This document shows positions 9,248-18,442 of a stretch of 64,000 nt of DNA, piece by piece. A program made the position numbers and the translations under genes. Source of the DNA: Closterium sp. Naga37s-1 (Eukaryota > Streptophyta > Zygnematophyceae > Desmidiales > Closteriaceae). Where the stretch lies: contig CANJKZ010000174.1 in NCBI GenBank assembly GCA_947471745.1, positions 4,139,001 to 4,203,000 of the forward strand, in the 5' to 3' direction. Each line of letters starts with the position of its first letter. Positions within the stretch are counted from its first letter, which is position 1. The notes under the pieces were generated by a model that saw only the letters and a list, made by a program, of their open reading frames with translations, was not told the origin of the DNA and did no database searches.

Positions 9248-10583
9248 ATGGTGTCTCTCGTCGGCTATGACTGCGATTCGGATGACTCTGATCACGGGGA
9301 GCTCGGTGCGCAGGAACCATCGAAAGAACTGGCTCAGGCCGGTCCGCCGAAGTGCGCCGAAGCAGAGGGCTCTGGTGCTGCTGAATTTGGATGTTCCGCG
9401 AAAGCTTCTGTGGGTCATCCGGACTCTCGCCAGCTTTTATCTCCTGAAAAATCAGCACTTTCTAACGCATCAGGCCAGGGGAAGGCTTCGTCGCAACGCG
9501 TCGTCAAGCCCTCGTTGAGAACGCCCCCCAAGCCGCCGATACAGCAGCTGCCAGCCAACCAGCCGTCCCGTGTGATTTTACCGAGCGCTGCGGATCTCTT
9601 AGGAGATTCCCCCGATACTCTTAGCTTCGCTGTTGGAACAGCCGGGAGAGGGGGTCCGAGTGGGAGATTGCAAGGACAGGGAGAAATCCCAATTGAAGGT
9701 TCCAGAAAGCGTGCTGAGCCCAACCCTAACATGCTCTTGCCCAAGCCTCCATCAAAGGTTCTGAAGGGAGGCTCGGGAGCAGGTCTGGCTGGAGGAAGTG
9801 GTTCTATAAGAGGAGGAATAGGCAGAGCAGGAGCAGATGGAAGAGGAGGAGGGTCGGGTGCAGCAGCGGGGGCTGCGAATTCCTTTCTGCCGCCTCAACT
9901 CCGAGGCCGGTTAGTGCCTCCGAGTGGAATTACCGCTCCTCCACTTGTGTTTCTCTCCTATTCGCTCCTGGCTTTATCAAACTTGCACTGCGCATTTTTT
10001 TATCTTGTGGTTCCGGCCTTTTCGTGATACAGCTACACAATTTTTCCCTCAGACTTTTACGATCATCGTGCTGTGCATCGCAAGCCTCCCCTCCCATGCA
10101 TCACACTCCTCCCCTCCCATGCATCACACTCCTCCCCTCCCATGCATCACACTCCTCCCCTCCCATGCATCACACTCCTCCCCTCCCATGCATCACACTC
10201 CTCCCCTCCCATGCATCACACTCCTCCCCTCCCATGCATCACACTCCTCCCCTCCCATGCATCACACTCCTCCCCTCCCATGCATCACACTCCTCCCCTC
10301 CCATGCATCGCACTCCTCCCCTTCCATGCATCACACTCCTCCCCTTCCATGCATCACACTCCTCCCCTCCCATGCATCACACTCCTCCCCTCCCATCCAT
10401 CACACTCCTCCCCTCCCATCCATCATACTCCTCCCTTCCCACGCATCACACACCCTCTTTTCTCAAGTCCTCTAATGACCTCATCTCCCCCTGCCATCAC
10501 TCCCCTGTGCGTCCGACAGCTCCAATGTGGCAACTGAGGACCTAGACCGCATATTCTCCAAAAAGGGGAAAAATACATCTTAG
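9248..10583 (+). CDS. Conserved plant-type protein of unknown function (2 exons)
   Basis: Exon 1 is 9248-9909 and exon 2 is 10520-10583, joined CG|C across a GTTAGT donor and a CGACAG acceptor, giving 241 aa and a TAG stop. The N-terminus (MVSLVGYDCDSDDSDHGE) resembles the SLV-Y-SD start of nuclear proteins such as PRCC. Further in are LPSAADLLGDSP, a basic segment (SRKRAEPN, PKPPSKVLK) and a Gly-rich linker. The end (FLPPQLRGRSNVATEDLDRIF) is a segment I associate with a small conserved land-plant family without a known function. The clean join of this conserved motif across the intron is the best evidence that the gene is real. A nuclear role is inferred only from the acidic and basic composition. 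Confidence 0.75.
10073..10455. repeat. 23-bp minisatellite in the intron of the 9.2-kb gene
   Basis: About 16 copies of a 23-bp unit (atgcatcacactcctcccctccc) fill most of the only intron. Pyrimidine-rich on the plus strand, it could serve as an extended polypyrimidine tract before the acceptor at 10519. The open frames here (Ser/His/Pro) are artefacts. Confidence 0.93.
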
Positions 10584-10789
10584 CTGTTACACACAAGGAG
10601 TGGCTTTGTATTCACCTGGCCAGCACCACGCTGATTGAGCTTTGTACCTGTGGGATGGCATATTTTATACACAAAGATTGTGTTTTGATTGAGTCGAGAC
10701 GGTTGTATGCACGCAAACTTCGAAAGCATAGTTATTCATGGTTTTGCACTGGGTGTCTGGCCAGTGTTTTGTTCAACAACGTTTGGAGG
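10584..10789. other. 3' flank of the 9.2-kb gene
   Basis: AT-richer unique sequence just after the stop codon, plausibly the 3' UTR. No other feature was seen. Confidence 0.4.
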
Positions 10790-11345
10790 GAAAGGTGTAG
10801 CAGTGGAGGCAGTGGTGTGGAGGCAGGGGGGGAAACGGGGGGAAGGAGGGGAGGAAAGGAGGGGAAGCAGTGCGGGAAAGCAGGGGAAGCACGGGGGGGG
10901 GAAGGAGGGATGCAGTGGGGGAAAGGATGGGGAAGGAGTGGGGGAAAGGAGGGGAAGCAAGGGGGGGAAAGGAGGGGAAGGAGTGGGGTAAAGGAGGCGA
11001 AGCAGTGGGGGAAAGGTGGGGAAGCAGCAGGGGAAAGGAGGGGAAGCAGTGGGGGAAAGGAGGGGAAGCAGCGGGGGAAAGCAGGTGTAGCAGTGGAGGA
11101 AAGGTGTGGAGGCAGTGGGGGAAACGGGGGGAAGGAGGGGAGGAAAGGAGGGGAAGCAGTGCGGGAAAGCAGGGGAAGCACGGGGGGGGGGAGGAGGGAT
11201 GCAGTGGGGGAAAGGATGGGGAAGGAGTGGGGGAAAGGAGGGGAAGCAAGGGGGGGAAAGGAGGGGAAGGAGTGGGGGAAAGGAGGGGAAGCAAGGGGGG
11301 GAAAGGAGGGGAAGCAAGGGCAGAAAGGAGGAATCCGTGGGCAAG
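10790..11345. repeat. Homopurine minisatellite (plus strand G/A)
   Basis: Variants of ggggaaaggaggggaagca are repeated over about 550 bp with almost no pyrimidines on the plus strand. A higher-order duplication of about 290 bp is visible (gtgtggaggcag at about 10815 and 11104, each followed by the same purine string). Such mirror-like homopurine tracts can form triplex DNA. No coding content. Confidence 0.93.
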
Positions 11346-11710
11346 GAGGGGCCGGAGGAATAGGCAAGTTCATTGGATAGTTGGCCTTCCCTCTATTTTC
11401 CTGGGCCTGAAAGAGGAAGGAATCCGTGATCAAGCTTGCGATAAGAGGAAGGAATCCGTGATCAAGCTTGCGATAAGAGGGCAAGCAGGGGGGAAACAAG
11501 CGGATGGCAGGGGGTGAGGCGAGCAGCGGGTGACGCGCTAAGCGGGTGAGGTGAGCAGCGGGTGACGCGCTAAGCCCGCCGGCCTGGCCAACGGATGGGA
11601 CGTGTTGAGCCTGCCGAGGGCAACGGATGGGACGTGTTGAGCCTGCCGAGGGCAACGGATGGGACGTGTTGAGCCTGCCGAGGGCAACGCGGCGGGGCAG
11701 GAAAGGTGGG
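11346..11710. repeat. Short tandem duplications (24-32 bp units)
   Basis: Contains a doubled aaggaatccgtgatcaagcttgcgataagagg at about 11416-11478, a doubled gtgagcagcgggtgacgcgctaagc at about 11512-11576, and three copies of a 32-bp unit (cggatgggacgtgttgagcc, then tgccgagggcaa) at about 11591-11687. Confidence 0.9.
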
Positions 11711-12780
11711 CAGACGGCTGCCTTACCAATTGAGAGCTGAACAGCGGGCTAAAGAATTTTGAATGCAACGGTTGCATTGCGGCGATCCCGCCGAATGCAA
11801 CTCGCCGTGGTGCAGTGTAATCTAGGTTACGGCGGGCGCGCCGCATCCACGGTGGGCTCGGCGAATGCCACGCTGCGGCAGTCTGAATGCAAGCGGCGTG
11901 GCAATTGAGTGGGAAATGGGGGGGGGGCTCGATTGATGATCGTTTTTCAAAGCGTAACCTACCCTGTACATGTGTAGTTACTCAAGCGCGACTATGTGAG
12001 AAGTCGCACTGTTGGTATAGCAGCCATCTGCCCACCTTGGTTAGTTCTACCGCGGAAAAACTTAAAACCGGGGGTCCAAGAGTTTCTAAGTTAGGAAGGT
12101 TGCTAGGGGCAAGAAACGTGACTGGCTCGCGAACCAGGGTGTTGTCGAAATCGGTGGTTGTGGGTCGTAAAGTATGAAAACCTCGCGAGTGTAACCAGAT
12201 CTGGAATGCAACGTCAAAATTCGTTCGCAAATAGTTTCGGGTGGGCGCGAAAAATGTTCACGAAATCGTCGCTGCTATCGTTTGACAATTTCGCGTGGCA
12301 AAAAAATTCCTGAAGGTTTTCGAAGTTAGGAATTTTGAGTCAGTACCCACTGGGTCACACCCAACCAAAGTTAGGAAGTTTGAGGCAGTTTTGGCCTGTT
12401 TGGGACTCCGGTTTTAAAACCCGCAGCCTGAATTACAAGAAAAGTTGGGAGGTGTTAACACTTTCCCTCCCGAACCAGTGTGGTTACCAGGTTTTCACCT
12501 GCAAAACGTGAAAGAAGTCGCAGGCAGCGCAGGGAAGGGTCGCTCGGTTCCTGGGCTGAGGTGTGCACACCAAACTGGAAATATGTAATTCAGGTCGTTC
12601 GAAACTGCCTAGTCTGAGCAGCTAGAGCGACAGCCATAGCATAGAACATCTAGCATTCTACCCCATTCCAGCGCATGGCGGAAAATTCCTCCTTAGGACG
12701 TTAGGACCATGCCTTCATTCTTCCAATCCGTCTCTAAAGCGCCCCGCGGTTCTAGGTCACGTTTCCACTCGACATAGCTA
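11711..12780. other. Unassigned intergenic DNA
   Basis: Lower-complexity-free sequence of mixed composition. No frame, splice pattern or repeat that I could support. Some motifs (gttttaaaacccgc) loosely resemble sequence near 17.15 kb. Confidence 0.4.
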
Positions 12781-14540
12781 GCCGGGGCCATGGTTGCACA
12801 TATGCCCGTCGTCGCCCTGGTTTCACTTCCACACCGCCCACCGCACCAATGTCGCCTATCTTCATAGCCGCGACGTCCTCTCTATCCGCCGCGTAGGTTT
12901 CATCCACCTGCTTCGCCGCATCGCTTCTTCTCCCCGACGTCCACACTCGGACCCCTTCCGGAACACACACGCGATCCCCTCCATCCCTCACGCTTCTTCC
13001 CTCGAACGAGCACGCTCCCTTCCCTCCCATCTCCTTCACGCAAAACCCTCTGTTGCGCACGCGAACATCCCTCCGTCGCGGATGATAACGCCTTCCCGTC
13101 GCACACAGGCACTCCCCTCGAACGGTCACGCACACTCCCTTTCGTCGCCGGCGCGCACTCCCTTCCGTCGCCCACGCTCAAGCCCTTCCCGTCGCCCACG
13201 CTCACTCCCTTCCCATCGCGATCGCGGGGGGAAATCGTACCGTCGCCCACGATCATTCACTTCCGTCGCCCACGCTCACCCCCATTCCATCGCCTTCGCG
13301 CAATCCTTCGGTCGCACACGCTCACCCCCGCTCGTCGCCACGGCCTATTCCTTCCCGCATCTCCGCCTCACCCCGTCTCCTCCTCACCCCAGCTCCGTCC
13401 GCGCGCACTCCCTCCCGTTGCGCGCGACAACTCCCCTTCCGCCGCCCACGCTCTCTCCCTCCCGCCACGTTCTCTCGCTTCCCTCCTGTCGCGACAGTCC
13501 CCTCCGTCGCCCACGCTCACTCCTCCCCACCACGCACGCTCTCCCCCCATCCATCGCCCACGCTCACTGCCCGTACTCCGCACACGCTCACTTCCCTCCG
13601 TCGCCCAGGCTCACCCCCTGCCCCTCGCCTTCTCTCATTCCCCTCCGTCGCCTATGCTCCATCCCCATCCCTTCCCTCCCCATCCCTCATCTCCCCATCC
13701 CTTCCCTCCCTATCCCTCATCTCCCCATCCCTTCCCTCCCCATCCCTCATCTCCCCATCCCGTCCCTCCCCATCCCTCACCTCCCCATCCCCGCCTCCCC
13801 ATCCCTTCCCTCTCCATCCCTTCCCTCCCCATCCCTCACCTCCCAGTCTCTCAACTTACCGTCCCTCTTCTCCCCATCCCTCTTCTCCCCATCCCTCTTC
13901 TCCCCATCCCTCTTCTCCCCATCCCTTCCCTCTCCATCCCTCACCTCACCATTCCGTTTCAACCCATTCCGCCCCACCCCATTCCGCCCCACCCCATTCC
14001 GCCCCACCCCATTCCGCCCCACCCCATTCCGCCCCACCCCAATCCGCCCCACCCCAATCCGCCCCACCCCATTCCGCCCCACCCCATTCCGCCCCACCCC
14101 CATCTCCTCCTCACCCCATCTCCTCCTCACCCCTCATCCGTTGTGCTTTTCGGCACTAAGAAGCTTTTTGGGGAGGGGAGATGCGGTTCCGCCCCACCCC
14201 ACTCCGCTCTCCCCCATCTCCGCCCCACCCCACTACGCTCTCCCCCATCTCCGCCCCACCCCACTACGCTCTCCCCCATCTCCGCCCCACCCCACTACGC
14301 TCTCCCCCATCTCCGCCCCACCCCACTACGCTCTCCCCCATCTCCGCCCCACCCCACTCCGCTCTCCCCCATCTCCGCCCCACCCCACGCCGCTCTCCCC
14401 CATCTTCGCCCCACCCCATTCCGCCCCACCCCATCTCAAGGTCACCCCATTCCGCCCCACCCTTCAAAATCACCCCATTCCGCCCCACCCATCTCTGCCC
14501 CACCCATCTCCACCCCAACCCATCTCTGCCTCTCGTTTGT
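12781..14540. repeat. Pyrimidine-rich satellite block with four repeat families
   Basis: Successive arrays: degenerate cgtcgcccacgctcac units (12.8-13.65 kb), ccccatccctcatct/ccccatcccttccct units (13.66-13.96 kb), the 15-mer cccattccgccccac (13.96-14.10 kb) and a 31-bp unit ctctcccccatctccgccccaccccactacg (about 14.19-14.42 kb). Long plus-strand frames (Pro/Ser/His) run through several arrays but have no domain and follow the repeat period, so I do not call them genes. Confidence 0.9.
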
Positions 14541-14869
14541 CTCCTACCATAATAATAATCCGTGAGTGTCTCTTTATTTCTTCCTCTTCGCAGGTGCCGG
14601 TTTGTCAGTGTCAGTGCCCACCCTTTTGTATGCGTTCTGCTTCAGCCACGAGCATCTGATTTTCACAACTGGGTTTGTACAGGTCCCCCCCCCCCCCCCC
14701 CCCCCTATGCATTTGGTTCAGGAATGTTGGTTGTTGGTAGTACTACTACTAGGTATGACAAATAGACATGCCAATGTTGGATATTTAGTATTATATACTA
14801 AATTTTGATCCAGAGGTATGAGACTGTAGACCACTTACAATGTGCATCAATCTAGTAAAAAAGAACAAG
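14541..14869. other. Unassigned, with a 21-nt poly-C
   Basis: Unique sequence containing an uninterrupted C run at 14685-14705. No gene evidence. Confidence 0.5.
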
Positions 14870-14971
14870 CTAGTCCATGTGGTGTCTTGTCCAACTCTTG
14901 TCTGCACATACAGCAGCAAAAAACCAGGACTTGTGGTTCCCTCCCAACAGCTGGTGCTGGGCACCGACACA
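14870..14971 (-). CDS. Candidate terminal exon of an unidentified minus-strand gene
   Basis: An ATGCAG acceptor precedes 33 codons ending in TAG (14872-14870). The peptide (CVGAQHQLLGGNHKSW, FFAAVCADKSW, TRHHMD) has balanced, non-repetitive composition that stands out from the surrounding Ser/Leu/Pro repeat translation. This looks like a real last exon, but I cannot name the protein or find its donor-side partner with confidence. Confidence 0.35.
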   Translation of the reverse strand, partial: CVGAQHQLLGGNHKSWFFAAVCADKSWTRHHMD

Positions 14972-14979
14972 CTGCATGG

Positions 14980-15329
14980 GTAAAGGGTTGAATAGGGGAG
15001 TGAGCAGGAAAGAACAGAATGAGCAGGGAAAAACAGAGTGCAGGGGAGACAGTGAGCAGAGGTAAAATAATTGAGCAGGGGGAAAGAGAGAGAACATGTT
15101 GAAAGGGAGTGAGCAGGTGGGAAGATAGTGAGCAGGGAGAAACATAGTGAGCAAGGGGAAGAGAGCGAGCAGGGGAAAACAGAACGAGCAGCAAGGGGAA
15201 GAGAATGAGCAGTGGAGGAAGAGAGTGAGCAGGGGGGAATAGAAAAAACAGGGGGGAAGAGAGGAAACAGAGCGAGCAAGGGGGAAACAGAGTGAGGAGC
15301 GGGAAGGGAGCGAGCAGGGAGAAACATAG
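14980..15329. repeat. Degenerate purine-rich repeat (gagcagggg-type units)
   Basis: Irregular repetition of gtgagcaggggaaaacagag-like units, purine-rich on the plus strand. It recurs at about 15.86-16.08 kb. No coding content. Confidence 0.8.
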
Positions 15330-15432
15330 TGAGAGCAGCCCTGTCCGTGCTGCACTCGCCGAACAGCGCCACCACGCTGGCCGCTGCCTGGCGTGCGCTG
15401 ATGGCATGCGCCTTGCGCACGTCGAGGGTGTG
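15330..15432 (-). CDS. Candidate internal exon, unknown gene
   Basis: About 33 codons (TLDVRKAHAISARQ, AAASVVALFGEC, STDRAALT) in one minus-strand frame are protein-like and flanked on both sides by minisatellite. I see no strong splice donor at the end. It could belong with the candidate exon at 14870-14971, since strand and distance allow it. Family unknown. Confidence 0.28.
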
Positions 15433-15640
15433 AGAGAGGCGAGGAGTGTGAGAGAGGCGAGGAGTGTGAGAGAGGCGGGGAGTGTGAGAGAGGCGAGGAG
15501 GAGTGTGAGAGAGGCGAGGAGTGTGAGAGAGGCGGGGAGTGTGAGAGAGGCGAGGAGTGTGAGAGTGGCGAGGAGTGTGAGAGAGGCGAGGAGTGTGAGA
15601 GAGGCGAGGAGTGTGAGAGAGGCGAGGAGTGGCGGAGGAG
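15433..15640. repeat. 18-bp minisatellite
   Basis: About eleven copies of gtgagagaggcgaggagt with single-base variants and one 3-bp insertion. It abuts the candidate exon at 15330-15432. Confidence 0.93.
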
Positions 15641-16330
15641 GATTGGGTTAGAAGGGGAGGAATTGCAGGGAAGGCGTGAGAAAAAATACCATGGAAGTTC
15701 AAAGGTAGGGAAAGGGAAATGAAGTTGTTCGAGGGGAAAAGAGGCGATGAGGGTTGAGAGTGGGAATGGAAAGCAGGGGCTTATGAGGAAGGGTGCGTGG
15801 GGAGGCGTGGCGAGTGTGAGAGGGCGGGCGGACGTCGTGATGAGGCCCGCAGGCGAGCGCGGAGTGAGCAAGGGGATGAGGGTGGGCATGGGGAAAGGGA
15901 GTGAACAGGGGGGAACACCACGAACTGGGGGGAAGAGGGTGAGCAGGGGGAAACAGAATGAGCAAGGGGGAAACAGAATGAGCAAGGGGGAAACAGAATG
16001 AGCAAGGGGGAAGAGAGTGATCAGGGGGGGGGGAGGGAGTGAACAGGGGGGAACAGAGTGAAGGGAGGAAGGGGAGTAATTGTTTCGCATGAGTGTACGT
16101 GGGTGAGAGTGAAGCTTTGGGTGGGGAAAAAAAGAGGTGGTAAACCAGGGCACTGGGAAGGGTAGAGAAGGCGGCGGGGCGGGAAACCAGGGCGTCGGCG
16201 CGAGGGAGGGGAATGGGCATGGGCGACGGAGGAAGGAAGCGAGGGCGAAGAAGAGGGGACGCTCGACGAAGACGTCAGCGGCGGGAATGAGAACAATGTT
16301 GACGCAGCGACAGGTGGGAGAGGAGAGGTC
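15641..16330. other. Purine-rich intergenic DNA
   Basis: Mixed unique sequence and gagcaaggggg repeat units (15.87-16.06 kb). No supported gene. Confidence 0.6.
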
Positions 16331-16760
16331 GACTCGGCGAGCGATGGGGAGGGAAAACGAGGGCGACGGGAGGGGGAAAGCGAGGGCGACGGGAGGGGGA
16401 AAGCGAGGCCGACGGAAGGGGGAAAGCGAGGTCGACGGGAGGGGGAAAGCGAGGTGGACGGGAGGGGGAAAGCGAGGTCGACGGGAGGGGGAAAGCGAGG
16501 TCGACGGGAGGGGGAGGCGGCGATGGCGACCCGCGAGGCGAGGGTGGTAGGCGGGGAAGATGCGGTACGCGACGGGCGGGGGAAGCGAGGGCGGCGGGTA
16601 TGGGAAGCGAGGGCAACGGGAGGGGAGAAGCGAGGGCGGGCGGAGGAAGCAAAGGCGACGGGCAGGGAGGAGGCGAGGCGACGGGCGGGGAGGAGGTGGT
16701 GCGCGGGAAGAGCGAGGGCGACGGGCGGGGGAAGCGAGGTGGGCAAATCGCTAATATCTC
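16331..16760. repeat. 23-bp G-rich minisatellite
   Basis: Units of 23 bp (gacgggagggggaaagcgaggtc) spaced exactly 23 bp at 16388, 16411 and 16434 and onward, decaying into gaagcgagggcgacgggcggg units up to about 16.75 kb. Confidence 0.92.
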
Positions 16761-18442
16761 CCGTGCCATCTCGTTTCTACGTGCGTCACACTCGCAGCCA
16801 GCGCCTACGATTCACTTCGATTGCATGACCGCGCTTCATCTTCTATTCGATCGTCCCTAAATTGTGTTCACTTGATATGCCTGGCTGGTGAGCGCGATGC
16901 TTGGATCCTAAAAAGCTTGTCTGAGTTGTTCGCTTGTTCTGTCGCACAGGTTTTTACCCTGCTCTAGCTCTCTGGGGTTGTAAGCAGAATGTATGCGAAC
17001 TGTTGGGTTGCGTTGGCTGATAACGCCTCGTTGACTCACGGGAGAGTCGCATCATGTTTCGCTAACTTTTTTGCTTTCGCAATTCTGCCGCACCTCATAT
17101 TGCCCGAACCCCAAACCTACCAAACCAAGCGTTGACTCAGTTTTTGTAATTCTGGCTTCGGGTTTTAAAGCCCGCGTCCCAAATTGCAGGCCGCGAGGGT
17201 CAAGTTTTTAAAACTTGACGGAGTTGAGTGTCCAAGCTTTTGAAAGTCACGCACTTGCAATTTGGGACTTTCGAAGACAGATTCACTCACCAGGGGGAAA
17301 ACCGAGGGTTGGCTGTGTCTCGCGAAAAAAACGAACCTAGACGAAATCGGAAACTCTCGCCAAAGCCCACACCAGAAAAACTCCCTCTGGTCAACTTTTA
17401 AAAGCATGAACAATTTGGGCCGCCGGCTTTAAGCAAAGTCTCTGATTCAAATGCTAGTCTGTCTGTGTTAGTTGATGACGGGAGCTTTTCCCGTTTTGTG
17501 ACCCCCCAACCCTCGTTCCCTCGAGGCACCCCCGCTTCAGATTTTCGCTAACCCTCTCGCCAATCCTTTTTTTCGTTGTGGCGAAATCGCCCTGCTTACT
17601 GTGCCTCAAACACTTGGACCGCGTAACAGTCATCACATCACACTTCGCTGATTCTCCACCCACAACCACACGATGTTCGCCAGCTCTCTGGTCAGACCCT
17701 TCACGATTGTGCAGCTGCCCCTGCTTCTTCCCTCTCTTTCCTTGTCCCAGTTTGCTCGTTTTTGCAACTTGATCTCTCCTGTCAAAGCCTAAACCCGAGA
17801 ACACACATCGCGGAGAGGTGATCAGAGAATTGTCAAGGTTCTTTTCGCGCTTTTCACGGCCGGCGAAAACCAGACGACATGTACTCCCAACAAGGGTAGG
17901 AGATCGTCGTCCTTCTATATATTGTTGCTGCTTATTGATCCGCGGTCTTTTTTTTTCCTTTTTTCTGCCAATGTATGCCCGACCGCTTTATGACATTCAA
18001 TAAGGCTCTTGGATTCCCGGGATCTTCCCTTGCCGGACTCGGTTCTTTTGGGGGCCGGGTTGGGGGTTAAGGTTGAGGGCTGGTTGGACCAAGGGAAGCA
18101 AGGGACGGGGAAATGGAAGGGAAGGGAAATGGGACGTCGAGAGAAAGGGGAAGGGGAATGGGGAATGGGGAGGTGCCCTTTTTAGATCGTATCCGCGTTT
18201 CTGTTGGAGCGATTTTCAAGGAATTGCAGATCGCAACTGATTATTACCCACCTTACATTAATCGGATAGCACAACTCTTTCGCGTATTACCCACCTCGCT
18301 GTCCTCCGCATTTCACTTTCCGTCCATCTGTCATCACCTTGGGTGTTTAGACCGCTGAAGTTAAGACCATTCTTGTCTCAAATAGACTCGCTTTGGGTGA
18401 ACTGACCATGGGGGTTTGGGTTGGGCAAGCAGGTTCGGCAAT
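16761..18442. other. Upstream region of the hnRNP F/H-like gene
   Basis: No repeat array and no frame I can support. It must contain the promoter and probably a 5' untranslated or short first exon of the downstream gene, because a pyrimidine-poor CAAGCAG border occurs at about 18426-18432, just before the first in-frame ATG. Confidence 0.4.

Noticed and set aside
10073-10537. Ser/His/Pro-rich frames
   Set aside because: Translation of the 23-bp intronic minisatellite.
10655-11655. Gly/Lys-rich plus frames and Pro/Ser-rich minus frames
   Set aside because: Translation of the homopurine minisatellite, open in several frames at once.
12794-14659. 621-codon Pro/Ser-rich frame that could look like a cell-wall protein
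   Set aside because: It crosses four unrelated repeat arrays, shows no signal peptide or SPPPP/extensin pattern, and alternative frames are equally open.
15699-16769. Several Pro/Ser/Leu-rich minus-strand frames
   Set aside because: They follow purine-rich repeat units. No motif.
12400-17420. Possible repeat pair around gttttaaaacccgc at 12.41 kb and gttttaaagcccgc at 17.16 kb
   Set aside because: Only short words match by eye. Not enough to claim homology without an alignment.
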